64,000 bases of DNA, from the NCBI RefSeq assembly GCF_900143095.1, contig NZ_FRDA01000003.1, positions 434,001 through 498,000 on the forward strand, given 5' to 3'. Shown piece after piece: positions 32,541 through 40,470 of this stretch. The notes under the pieces were generated by a model. That model did no database searches, was not told the origin of the DNA, and saw only the letters and a list, made by a program, of their open reading frames with translations. The first letter of the stretch is position 1; every line of letters starts with the position of its first letter. Position numbers and translations under genes: made by a program. This DNA comes from Pseudomonas asturiensis (GTDB taxonomy: Bacteria > Pseudomonadota > Gammaproteobacteria > Pseudomonadales > Pseudomonadaceae).

Positions 32541-33014
32541 TCACGCCTTGTTCAAGGCTTCTGCCTGGGCCAGCACTTCGGCCACATGACCTGGCACTTT
32601 CACGCCGCGCCACTCCTGACGCAGCACTCCTTCCTTGTCGATCAGGAAGGTGCTGCGGTCAACGCCCATGTATTCCTTGCCATACAGCTTCTTGAGCTTG
32701 ATCACGTCGAACAACTGGCAGACCGCTTCGTCCTTGTCCGAAATCAGCTCGAACGGGAACGATTGCTTGGCCTTGAAGTTCTCGTGCGTCTTCAGGCTGT
32801 CACGGGACACACCCAACACCACGGTGTTGGCTGCCTGGAAATTCGCGATGTGATCGCGGAAGTCCTGGCCCTGGGTGGTGCAGCCCGGCGTGTTGTCTTT
32901 CGGATAGAAATAAATCACGACCTGCCGGCCCTTGAGCTCTGACAGGGTGACGGTCACGCCGCTGGTGGCGGCTGCCTGGAAATCGGAAACAGGTTGATTG
33001 ACTGCAACGGCCAT
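32541..33014 (-). CDS. bcp: thioredoxin-dependent peroxiredoxin Bcp
   Basis: The 157-aa protein reduces peroxides and lipid hydroperoxides. The peroxidatic Cys45 sits in PKDNTPGCTTQ. The resolving Cys that E. coli Bcp has five residues later is Gln here (position 50), so this is an atypical or 1-Cys form; the only other evident Cys is near residue 99 (EAVCQLF). It lies 9 bp after the GcvR-like gene and is likely co-transcribed with it. Confidence 0.93.
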   Translation of the reverse strand: MAVAVNQPVSDFQAAATSGVTVTLSELKGRQVVIYFYPKDNTPGCTTQGQDFRDHIANFQAANTVVLGVSRDSLKTHENFKAKQSFPFELISDKDEAVCQLFDVIKLKKLYGKEYMGVDRSTFLIDKEGVLRQEWRGVKVPGHVAEVLAQAEALNKA

Positions 33015-33023
33015 GAGGATTCC

Positions 33024-33587
33024 TTACATCGGGGCTTGTGGGCGCCAGGGTTCGATCAGCGCGTCCAGATTAAGTGCGTCGGCAAAATCGAGGAACTGAT
33101 CGCGCAGCCAGCTGATTTGCGTACCGGCAGGCAGCGTGACGGTGAACGTGGCATTGAGCATGGTGCCGCCTGTCTGCGGAGCCTGATAGGTGTCACAGAT
33201 CAGATTTTCCAGCTCGACGTTATGGTCGATGAAGAACTGGCACAGCTCATTGATGATGTCCGGGCGATACGCCGAACTGACGTACGCCACGTAGGGCAGG
33301 GCTTCGGGGCGGTTTTCAAGCGTGGCACTGCGCACGACACTGATCGTGAACGCATGCTTCTTGGCAAGGCCCGGCAGGCCGGTTTCGAGACGCGCCAGGG
33401 CGTCCCAACTGCCGGACACCTGAAGGATCAGTGCGCTGCACTCGCCGTGGCGGGTCAGGCGCGAGGTAACCACCGAGCAGCGATTTTCATGGCTGGCTCG
33501 GCACAGGACGTTGGTCAGCTCCATGGGGTTTGCGCCAAGGGCACTGATGACAAGGAATTGTTCGCGAACTGTGGGGGTGGACGACAT
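33024..33587 (-). CDS. GcvR-like double-ACT regulator
   Basis: The 187-aa protein has two ACT domains (starting near residues 8 and 95) and no DNA-binding domain, as in GcvR, which inhibits GcvA of the glycine-cleavage system. The same fold has other regulatory uses, and no gcv gene is in the window. It heads a two-gene unit with bcp and is divergent from dapA, as in related genomes. Confidence 0.85.
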   Translation of the reverse strand: MSSTPTVREQFLVISALGANPMELTNVLCRASHENRCSVVTSRLTRHGECSALILQVSGSWDALARLETGLPGLAKKHAFTISVVRSATLENRPEALPYVAYVSSAYRPDIINELCQFFIDHNVELENLICDTYQAPQTGGTMLNATFTVTLPAGTQISWLRDQFLDFADALNLDALIEPWRPQAPM

Positions 33588-33912
33588 GCAGCATTCCTAG
33601 ACGATGAGCGGTCGGTACTTTTTCGGTCTTGCGGGGCTTTTTCGACAATCGAGAGCGCCGGATGCCGACCTTGGCCCCGGCACGCCTTGCCTGCATGGCA
33701 GAACCATGGCTGGGCTGGAATGCGCTGGGGCAGGGCTTCTGGCGACAAATTCGACCGATTGAGCGAGGTGCGCAGGTGACCAGTACCGATCAAAGGACGA
33801 AGGGTAGCGAAAACCATCGCTCAGGGGAATGCTCAGAGCGCGGTACTTCGCTTGTACAAGGATGATAGCGCCAGTACCATTACGGCTCTCTTTTTCCGGC
33901 AGGAGCGGTTGC
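33588..33912. promoter_or_regulatory. 325-bp divergent promoter region of gcvR-like and dapA
   Basis: No gene is supported in this stretch. It must hold both divergent promoters. The dapA side has TTGTAC at 33851-33856 as a possible -35; a clear -10 was not identified. Confidence 0.35.
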
Positions 33913-34791
33913 ATGATTGCGGGCAGTATGGTGGCACTGGTCACACCCATGGATGCACAAGGTCGTCTTGACTGGGACAGCCTGAGCAAACTGGTGGACT
34001 TCCACTTGCAAGAGGGCACCAACGCCATTGTTGCCGTCGGCACGACAGGCGAGTCGGCGACGCTCGATGTGAACGAACACATCGAAGTCATCCGTCGCGT
34101 GGTCGATCAAGTGGCAGGTCGTATTCCGGTGATTGCGGGCACGGGCGCCAATTCGACGCGTGAAGCGGTCGAACTGACCACCAACGCCAAGACTGCAGGT
34201 GCTGACGCGTGCCTGCTGGTGACGCCTTACTACAACAAGCCGACCCAGGAAGGCCTGTTCCAGCACTTCAGCCACATCGCCAATGCGGTCGACATCCCGC
34301 AGATTCTCTACAACGTGCCGGGCCGTACCGCCTGTGACATGCTGCCAGAGACCGTGGTGCGCCTGTCTGTCGTGAAGAACATCATCGGTATCAAGGAAGC
34401 CACCGGCAATCTGCAGCGCGCCCGTGACATCCTGGCGGGCGTCAGCAGCGATTTTCTGGTGTATTCCGGCGATGACGCCACTGCCGTCGAGCTGATGCTG
34501 CTCGGTGGCAAGGGCAATATCTCCGTGACCGCCAACGTTGCCCCGCGCGCCATGAGCGATCTCTGCGCTGCGGCCATGCGTGGCGATGCCGCTGCTGCAC
34601 GAGCGATCCATGAGACGCTCATGCCGCTGAACAACACACTGTTCATCGAATCCAACCCTATCCCCGTGAAGTGGGCGTTGCATGAAATGGGTCTGATGCC
34701 GGACGGTATCCGTCTGCCGCTCACCTGGCTCAGCGAAGCCTGCCACGAACCGCTGCGACAGGCCATGCGCCAGTCCGGCGTCCTGGTTTAA
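33913..34791 (+). CDS. dapA: 4-hydroxy-tetrahydrodipicolinate synthase DapA
   Basis: DapA (292 aa) condenses pyruvate with aspartate semialdehyde, the first committed step to lysine and diaminopimelate. The TIM barrel shows GTTGESATL, the Tyr of YNVPGRT and the Schiff-base Lys in IGIKEATGN. The ATG at 33913 is preceded by CAGGAGCGGTTGC. It is the first gene of a dapA-bamC-MBL-purC unit. Confidence 0.97.
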   Translation: MIAGSMVALVTPMDAQGRLDWDSLSKLVDFHLQEGTNAIVAVGTTGESATLDVNEHIEVIRRVVDQVAGRIPVIAGTGANSTREAVELTTNAKTAGADACLLVTPYYNKPTQEGLFQHFSHIANAVDIPQILYNVPGRTACDMLPETVVRLSVVKNIIGIKEATGNLQRARDILAGVSSDFLVYSGDDATAVELMLLGGKGNISVTANVAPRAMSDLCAAAMRGDAAAARAIHETLMPLNNTLFIESNPIPVKWALHEMGLMPDGIRLPLTWLSEACHEPLRQAMRQSGVLV

Positions 34792-34809
34792 TTGAGGAAG
34801 TACTACGCA

Positions 34810-35928
34810 ATGAAGCGATTGGCCGGACTTTCCGCACTTGCCTTGATTATCTCCAGCACCAGCGGTTGCGGTTGGCTGTTTGGTGAAGATGGTTACTTCC
34901 GTGATCGCGGTAGCGATTACCTTCAAGCGTCCCAGACAGCGCCGATGCAGGTGCCTGCCGACGTCTCTGGCGTGAAGCGCCTGGACCCGCTGCTGCCGAT
35001 TCCACGCAACGTTGCCGACAGCACGCAGAAGAACGGTGAATACATCGTTCCACGCCCACTGCCGCTGGCCACGACGTCCGAGTCGAGCGACTACAGTCTG
35101 CAGAAGAGTGGTGACGCTCGCTGGATTCTGGCGCAACGCCAGCCTGCCGAAGTCTGGCCGGTCGCGCACCAGTACTTTGAAGACAACGGCTTCCGCATCG
35201 CTGAAGAGCGTCCGCAGACTGGCGAATTCAGCTCCTCCTGGCAGCGTCTCGACGAACTGTCCGCTTCGGTGGCCAAGCGTCTGACCGCCAGCGGTGTCGC
35301 AGCCGACTCCGAGACTCGCGTGCGGGTTCGCATCGAGCCAGGCGTGCAGCGCAACACCAGTGAAGTTTATGTGGTCAGCGTTGAGCGTCCTGCCGGCAGC
35401 ACTGCCGACGTGGCGTTCCCGTCGCGCACCACCAACCTGGGCCTGGATGCCGCCTTGACCGACGATCTGCTGGCCAGCATGAGCCGCAACGCCGAGAAAG
35501 GCGGTTCGGTCTCCCTGCTGGCGGCGCGTGACTACGACACCCCTAGCCGTGTCGCCCTGAGCGAAGACGGCAGCGGCAACCCGGTGTTGAACCTGGGTGC
35601 CGACCTGGACCGTGCATGGTCGAGCGTCGGTCGTGCGCTGGATCAGGGTGACTGGCGTGTCGAGGACATCAACCGCAGCCTGGGCCTGTACTACATCAAC
35701 CTCGCAGAGAAGGCCAAAAAGCCTGAAAACGAGCCTGGTTTCTTCGGCCGAATGTTCGGCAGCAATACCAGCAAGGAAGAGATCGATGCACGCGCTGAGC
35801 GCTATCAGGTCCGCCTGAGCAAAGTGGGTGACAACGTTCAGGTCACTGTCGAGAAGAACATCAATACTGTCGCGCCAGCCGATGTGGCTCGCCGCGTATT
35901 GAGCGTTATTCAAGACAACCTGGGTTAA
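34810..35928 (+). CDS. bamC: BamC, outer-membrane assembly lipoprotein
   Basis: The 372-aa lipoprotein (lipobox ISSTSGC, Cys near residue 20) belongs to the BAM complex that inserts beta-barrel proteins. An unstructured N-terminal segment precedes two helix-grip domains. The start at 34810 follows AGGAAGTACTACGC. The stop directly abuts the start of the MBL gene. Confidence 0.94.
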   Translation: MKRLAGLSALALIISSTSGCGWLFGEDGYFRDRGSDYLQASQTAPMQVPADVSGVKRLDPLLPIPRNVADSTQKNGEYIVPRPLPLATTSESSDYSLQKSGDARWILAQRQPAEVWPVAHQYFEDNGFRIAEERPQTGEFSSSWQRLDELSASVAKRLTASGVAADSETRVRVRIEPGVQRNTSEVYVVSVERPAGSTADVAFPSRTTNLGLDAALTDDLLASMSRNAEKGGSVSLLAARDYDTPSRVALSEDGSGNPVLNLGADLDRAWSSVGRALDQGDWRVEDINRSLGLYYINLAEKAKKPENEPGFFGRMFGSNTSKEEIDARAERYQVRLSKVGDNVQVTVEKNINTVAPADVARRVLSVIQDNLG

Positions 35929-36687
35929 GTGCGCTTCGCGGTTCTGGGCAGCGGCAGCCGTGGCAACGGCACGCTGGTCACAAGCAACGATACGTACGTG
36001 TTGGTCGATTGCGGTTTCTCCCTGCGGGAAACCGAGCGGCGCCTGGCTCGTCTGGGCGTCGCCGCCGAACAGTTGAGCGCGATTCTGGTGACCCACGAAC
36101 ATGCCGATCATGTGCATGGCGTGGGTTTGCTGTCTCGGCGCTACAATCTGCCGGTCTACCTCAGCGGCGGTACCTTGCGCGGGATGCGCAAGCCTGTGGA
36201 GGCTGCGGGGTTGCTGGTCGGCGGCGAACGATTGCAGGTCGGCGCGCTGGACATCGATGTGGTGTCCGTCTCGCACGATGCGCTCGAACCCACGCAATTC
36301 GTCTTCAATGACGGTCGACGCCGTTTTGGCCTGTTGACCGACCTTGGGTCGTATTGCCCGAACGTGCTGCAGCGTTATCACGGCCTGGATGCCTTGATGA
36401 TCGAAGCCAACCACTGCCGCGACATGCTTGCCCGAGGCCATTACCCGGTCTTTCTCAAGCAGCGCGTAGGCTGTGAAACAGGACATCTGAACAACCACCA
36501 GGCCGCCAACCTGGTGAGCGAACTGGGATGGCAGAGCTTGCAGCACCTTGTGCTGGCTCATCTCAGCAGCAAGAACAACCTGCCGCATCTGGCCCGGCAA
36601 TGTTTTGTCGACACCCTCGGGTGCGACCCGGACTGGCTACAATTGGCCGATCAAGATTCAGGGCTCGACTGGCGACACATCGCCTAG
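35929..36687 (+). CDS. metallo-beta-lactamase fold hydrolase
   Basis: The 252-aa protein has the metal-binding THEHADHVHG motif near residue 48 and later His/Asp ligands (SHDALEP, LTDLGSYCP, ANHCRDM, HLSSKNN). It resembles the YycJ/WalJ-type subgroup. GTG start at 35929 follows the bamC stop without gap. Substrate is unknown; position between bamC and purC is conserved in pseudomonads. Confidence 0.9.
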   Translation: MRFAVLGSGSRGNGTLVTSNDTYVLVDCGFSLRETERRLARLGVAAEQLSAILVTHEHADHVHGVGLLSRRYNLPVYLSGGTLRGMRKPVEAAGLLVGGERLQVGALDIDVVSVSHDALEPTQFVFNDGRRRFGLLTDLGSYCPNVLQRYHGLDALMIEANHCRDMLARGHYPVFLKQRVGCETGHLNNHQAANLVSELGWQSLQHLVLAHLSSKNNLPHLARQCFVDTLGCDPDWLQLADQDSGLDWRHIA

Positions 36688-36715
36688 CCCAACTACTTAG
36701 CAAGCGGAGCCCATC

Positions 36716-37426
36716 ATGGAAAAACGTGAAGAACTCTACCGCGGCAAAGCCAAGTCGGTTTACAAGACCGACGACGCTGACCGCTTGATCCTGCTGTTCC
36801 GTAACGACACCTCGGCGTTCGACGGCAAGCGCATCGAACAGTTGGACCGCAAAGGCATGGTGAACAACAAGTTCAACGCCTTCATCATGCAAAAGCTGGA
36901 AGAAGCGGGCGTTCCTACCCAATTCGACAAGCTGCTGGGCGACAACGAGTGCCTGGTCAAGAAGCTGGACATGATCCCGGTCGAGTGCGTCGTGCGTAAC
37001 TACGCTGCTGGCAGCCTGGTCAAACGCCTGGGCATCGAAGAGGGCACCAAGCTCAATCCTTACACCTTCGAGCTGTTCCTCAAGGACGACGCCAAGGGCG
37101 ACCCGTTCATCAACGAATCCCACGTCGTGGCTTTCGGTTGGGGCACCGCCGAGCAACTGGTCCGCATGAAAGAACTGTCGCTCAAGGTCAACGAAGTCCT
37201 GAGCAAACTGTTCGACGATGCTGGCCTGCTGCTGGTCGACTTCAAGCTTGAATTCGGCGTATTCCACGGCGAAATCGTCCTGGGCGACGAATTCAGCCCC
37301 GACGGCTGCCGCCTGTGGGACAAAGACACCCGCAAGAAAATGGACAAGGACCGCTTCCGTCAGGGCCTGGGTGACGTCATCGAAGCCTACGAAGAAGTCG
37401 CCAACCGTCTCGGCGTACCGCTTTAA
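36716..37426 (+). CDS. purC: SAICAR synthetase PurC
   Basis: PurC (236 aa) adds aspartate to CAIR in purine synthesis. It has the family start [20 protein letters not shown], an ATP-grasp-like fold and the conserved VRNYAAGS and LVDFKLEFG motifs. The ATG follows AGCGGAGCCCATC. It closes the conserved block. Confidence 0.97.
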   Translation: MEKREELYRGKAKSVYKTDDADRLILLFRNDTSAFDGKRIEQLDRKGMVNNKFNAFIMQKLEEAGVPTQFDKLLGDNECLVKKLDMIPVECVVRNYAAGSLVKRLGIEEGTKLNPYTFELFLKDDAKGDPFINESHVVAFGWGTAEQLVRMKELSLKVNEVLSKLFDDAGLLLVDFKLEFGVFHGEIVLGDEFSPDGCRLWDKDTRKKMDKDRFRQGLGDVIEAYEEVANRLGVPL

Positions 37427-37480
37427 GCGACAAAAACGACGCAACCATTTGATAGCACGAAAAAAAATTAGCCTAAGGGC

Positions 37481-37509
37481 TTCGCGTTACGCTTCGATGC
37501 TGTTATGAT
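37481..37509 (+). promoter_or_regulatory. candidate promoter of tRNA-Ser
   Basis: TATGAT at 37504-37509 lies 10 bp upstream of the tRNA 5' end; TTCGCG is 17 bp further up as a weak -35. Confidence 0.45.
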
Positions 37510-37519
37510 GCGCGCCGTT

Positions 37520-37609
37520 GGAGAGATGCCAGAGTGGCCGAATGGGACGGATTCGAAATCCGTTGTACCTTCACCGGTACCTAGGGTTCGAATCCCTATC
37601 TCTCCGCCA
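37520..37609 (+). tRNA. tRNA-Ser (CGA)
   Basis: A 90-nt class II tRNA with anticodon CGA, a long variable arm (GTACCTTCACCGGTAC) and encoded CCA. It marks the left border of an accessory patch. Confidence 0.97.
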
Positions 37610-37618
37610 TATTCAAGG

Positions 37619-37650
37619 CCCCGAGCGCTTATACCGCTCGGGGTTTTTTT
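37619..37650 (+). terminator. terminator of tRNA-Ser
   Basis: CCCCGAGCG / CGCTCGGGG arms followed by seven T, 9 bp after the tRNA. Confidence 0.88.
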
Positions 37651-37709
37651 CGTTCGTGGGAATGGGGGAGAAGGTTACTCCCCCAACCAGGCGCAAGTGG
37701 GTCAGGGCA

Positions 37710-38036
37710 CTAGCCTTCACAAGCATCCTTGACCGCGGCCCCTATACCTGCACAGATTATAGCGTTCGCTCCAGATGCGCCCATGCAAGCAGTGTATGCC
37801 AGCTGACCTGCTAAATCGCACTTACTCAAACCCACCGCGTCTCCGATACTTTCTAATAGGTTGCCTGGGAAGCCAAAAACCACTGTGTTGGATGAAAAGG
37901 GGTCGTTAGGGTCAGGCTCAATCTCTATATCCGGGGGCGCGACTTTGAACTCTACCAATTGTTTCTTGATTCTCGATAAGTCTTCTTCAGATACATTTGA
38001 TAAAGCGTCTTTTTGAACAAGCAGCTTAGTAGTCAT
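37710..38036 (-). CDS. small protein with four Cys at exact 11-residue spacing
   Basis: The 108-aa product is not a family I can name. The N-terminal ~35 residues are charged and helical (VSEEDLSRIKKQLVEFK), followed by a Pro/Asp/Glu-rich linker (PPDIEIEPDPNDP). The C-terminus from about residue 55 is hydrophobic and rich in Gly/Ala, with Cys73, Cys84, Cys95 and Cys106, each 11 residues apart. That layout suggests a leader plus a compact disulfide-bonded or modified core, as in small secreted peptides; halocin-C8-like Cys-rich bacteriocins look similar in outline. The ATG at 38036 has a strong ribosome-binding site (AGAGGTGG, 5 nt). I counted about 46% G+C over 37741-38040, lower than most neighbours, which supports transfer. 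Confidence 0.8.
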   Translation of the reverse strand: MTTKLLVQKDALSNVSEEDLSRIKKQLVEFKVAPPDIEIEPDPNDPFSSNTVVFGFPGNLLESIGDAVGLSKCDLAGQLAYTACMGASGANAIICAGIGAAVKDACEG

Positions 38037-38151
38037 GTTGCCACCTCTTTTTTATGATTTGTTGAGGAGCACTTCATAAGCCCGCCATCGTTGGCCTATT
38101 GGGTATAGCTGAAGTATCGCGCGGTGATGATTTCCTGAAGACGAACGGCCT

Positions 38152-38358
38152 TTAAACCATCCGCAGTGAAGGCGGTTCCTTCTGCTGCCTGCCTACTTTC
38201 ACCCTGCTGTGCTCCTCATCGCGGAGCCCTCGCAGGAAGCTAAGAACATCTTCTTTTCGCCAGCAGCGCTTTGCATCCATCTTGAAACTGCTGGGCAGCC
38301 AGCTTACTCCATGGCGAATCCTAATCGCGCCCCGTGTGTAACTCCATTTACCACCGTT
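38152..38358 (-). pseudogene. possible coding remnant without start codon
   Basis: A 68-codon open stretch on the minus strand (containing YTRGAIRIRHGVSWLPSSFK, then KRCWRKEDVLSFLRGLRDE) has a stop just upstream and no good start. The pattern is basic and protein-like but not identified; another frame stays open downstream to 38095. It may be a decayed gene of the element that inserted behind tRNA-Ser. Confidence 0.25.
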
Positions 38359-38379
38359 TCATGATGCAGGGATGCGATC

Positions 38380-38416
38380 ACTAAAGCCGCTTTAGTTTGC
38401 TCAAAACTAAGCAAAC
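38380..38416. repeat. two adjacent inverted repeats
   Basis: ACTAAAGC-C-GCTTTAGT (38380-38396) runs into GTTTGCT...AGCAAAC (38395-38416). They share two bases and sit in the gene-free 38037-38611 stretch. They could be operators or remnants of element ends. Confidence 0.5.
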
Positions 38417-38570
38417 GGTTTTATTGTTGTGATTTCAAATTGCCGTTATTGCTGGCTCTGTCTAGACATAAGGAATGCGATTGCCATTGCTTAGGCTGCG
38501 TTCATCGTAACCGTCGAAAACCTCTGTCACGGCTAGCTACAGACCCTGCGTAGCCTGCGTCAGCGATCTC

Positions 38571-38609
38571 AATTAACCTACTTGCCAATTTAAACCAAGT
38601 AGGTTAATT
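38571..38609 (+). promoter_or_regulatory. long palindrome overlapping the mqsR translation start region
   Basis: Perfect 14-bp arms AATTAACCTACTTG (38571-38584) and CAAGTAGGTTAATT (38596-38609) flank an 11-nt centre. The arms contain AACCT and AGGTT, the half-sites recognised by MqsA in E. coli, but 21 bp apart instead of close together. The right arm includes the AGG that serves as the mqsR ribosome-binding site, so the RNA hairpin could also hide it. Confidence 0.6.
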
Positions 38610-38611
38610 TT

Positions 38612-38914
38612 TTGAGCGTTGAGAAAAGGACACCTCACTGCAAGCTGACTGTCGTCAGAAGCCTGATTGAAGCGGGGAAGGTGCGCTCGACGCGCTCGGC
38701 TCTGATGGGTGGCGCGGCGCTGGGCTTCGATTTTGACGACATTGTCGGGATCGTCAAAGCATTGGCCGCATCGGATTTCTACAAAAGCATGACAACACAT
38801 GCGGACCATCGGATCTGGCAGGACGTTTATCGTTGCAAGACGGTTGCGGGAGAGGTCTACCTGAAACTTACGGTCATTGATGACGTGCTCATCGTGTCCT
38901 TCAAGGAGCTGTGA
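38612..38914 (+). CDS. mqsR: MqsR-type mRNA interferase toxin
   Basis: The 100-aa protein closely follows E. coli MqsR: EKRTPHCKLTVVRSLIEAGK, SDFYKSMTTHADHRIWQDVY and a C-terminus ending VIDDVLIVSFKEL. MqsR cleaves mRNA, mainly at GCU/GCA sites, in the RelE/BrnT-like fold class. The only fitting start is TTG at 38612, which lowers translation. The 3' end overlaps an in-frame GTG of the antitoxin gene. Confidence 0.93.
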   Translation: MSVEKRTPHCKLTVVRSLIEAGKVRSTRSALMGGAALGFDFDDIVGIVKALAASDFYKSMTTHADHRIWQDVYRCKTVAGEVYLKLTVIDDVLIVSFKEL

Positions 38915-38916
38915 AC

Positions 38917-39318
38917 ATGAAATGCCCATCTTGTGGCGCGGCAGAGTTGGTGCATGACAGGCGTGATATGTCATACGTGTACAAAACCGAATCGACTTTG
39001 ATTCCCCTGGTGACGGGCGATTATTGCCCTGCGTGTGGCGAAGCGATCCTGGATTCGATCGAATCCACCCGGGTCAGCACTGCGATGCTTGAGTTCAACA
39101 AGCAGGTGAACGCTTCGATTGTGGACCCGGCGTTCATCACCACGGTTCGCAAGAAGCTGGCGCTTGATCAGCGCGAGGCGGCGGAAATTTTCGGCGGAGG
39201 TGTCAATGCGTTTTCACGCTATGAAAACGGCAAGACGAAACCGCCCCTTGCATTGATCAAACTGCTCAGGCTGCTGGATCGACACCCCGAGCTTCTGAGC
39301 GAAGTCCGAACAGCTTAG
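38917..39318 (+). CDS. mqsA: MqsA-type antitoxin
   Basis: The 133-aa antitoxin has an N-terminal zinc domain with two CxxC pairs (MKCPSCG and YCPACGEA) that binds the toxin, and a C-terminal HTH_XRE domain with the MqsA signature FGGGVNAFSRYENGK. It neutralises MqsR and represses its own promoter. The ATG at 38917 follows TCAAGGAGCTGTGAAC. A GTG at 38911 would add two residues. Confidence 0.94.
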   Translation: MKCPSCGAAELVHDRRDMSYVYKTESTLIPLVTGDYCPACGEAILDSIESTRVSTAMLEFNKQVNASIVDPAFITTVRKKLALDQREAAEIFGGGVNAFSRYENGKTKPPLALIKLLRLLDRHPELLSEVRTA

Positions 39319-39333
39319 CGCCTCAACCCCAGA

Positions 39334-40470
39334 CTACCGCCGCCCCGTCCGCGTACTCACATCCACCCACACCGCCAACACCAAAATGCTGCCTTTCACA
39401 ATCATCTGCCAGTAACTGTCCACATCCAGCATGGACATGCCGTTATCCAGGCTGGTGATCACCAGCGCCCCCAGTAACGCGCCGTAAACCGTGCCGGAGC
39501 CGCCGCGCATGGAGGTGCCGCCGATGAAGCAGGCGGCGATGGCGTCCAGTTCGCCCATGTTCCCGGCGGAGGGCGAGCCTGCCGCCAGGCGGGCGGTGTT
39601 GACCATGCCGGCGAGGGCGCACATGACGCCCATGATGCCGAAGATCCACAGTTTGACGGCCTGTACGTTGATGCCGGACAGGCGGGTGGCTTCCATGTTG
39701 CTGCCCACCGAGTAGACGCGACGGCCGAACACGGTCTGGCTGGTGACGTAGCTGAACACGCCCAGTAGCACCAGCAGGAGCAGCACGGGCACCGGGATGC
39801 CATCGTAGCTGTTGAGGGTGTAGACGAAGCCTGCCAGCACCGCGCCAATCAGCACGACGCGGGTCGCGTCACGAACCATGGAATGTGCAGCCAGGCCATG
39901 AAGGGCGCGGTTGTGGCGTTGTCGCCAGGTCAGGAACAGGGTCAGGGCGAAGAGGACGATCCCCAGGCCAGTGCCTACCGAGTGGGGCAGGTAGCCCTGG
40001 CCGACGTAGACCAGTTCCGGCGATACAGGTGCGATAGTCGTACCGCCAGTGATGCCCAGCAGAATGCCACGGAACGCTAGCATGCCGCCCAGACCGACGA
40101 TGAACGACGGGATGCGCAGGTAGGCGGTCATGTAGCCGTTGGCCAGGCCGATCATCAGCCCGCACAGGGCGACGATGCTCAGGTTGGCGAGTAGCGGTAT
40201 GTGGTAAATCACATCGAGAATCGCCGCCAGGCCGCCCAGCAGACCGAGCAACGAGCCCACCGACAGGTCGATCTCGCCGCTGATGATCACCAGCACCATG
40301 CCGCAGGCAAGGATCCCGGTGATCGACATCTGCCGCAGCAGGTTGGACAGGTTGCGTGGGGTCAGGAAGCCACCTTCGGTCTGCCAACTGAAGAACAGCC
40401 AGATGATTGCCACGGCGATGACCAGTGCGAGCATTTTGTAGCGTGAGAAAAGCTGTTTGACCTGATTCAT
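39334..40470 (-). CDS. xylH: xylose ABC transporter permease XylH
   Basis: The 378-aa inner-membrane permease belongs to the ribose/xylose class. About ten transmembrane segments are visible, with the conserved EIDLSVGSLLGL and GGTSMRGGSGT motifs. It follows xylG without gap on the minus strand. The substrate call rests on neighbours xylA, xylF and xylR. Confidence 0.93.
   Translation of the reverse strand: MNQVKQLFSRYKMLALVIAVAIIWLFFSWQTEGGFLTPRNLSNLLRQMSITGILACGMVLVIISGEIDLSVGSLLGLLGGLAAILDVIYHIPLLANLSIVALCGLMIGLANGYMTAYLRIPSFIVGLGGMLAFRGILLGITGGTTIAPVSPELVYVGQGYLPHSVGTGLGIVLFALTLFLTWRQRHNRALHGLAAHSMVRDATRVVLIGAVLAGFVYTLNSYDGIPVPVLLLLVLLGVFSYVTSQTVFGRRVYSVGSNMEATRLSGINVQAVKLWIFGIMGVMCALAGMVNTARLAAGSPSAGNMGELDAIAACFIGGTSMRGGSGTVYGALLGALVITSLDNGMSMLDVDSYWQMIVKGSILVLAVWVDVSTRTGRR

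Noticed and set aside
33880..36600. Minus-strand open frame of 906 codons opposite dapA, bamC and the MBL gene
   Set aside because: It lies fully antisense to three well-supported genes in an operon and shows no protein family pattern; such frames come from the codon bias of high-G+C genes.
37520..39333. Integrative element bounded by a tRNA-Ser att repeat
   Set aside because: No second copy of the tRNA 3' end and no integrase gene could be found, so borders cannot be drawn.
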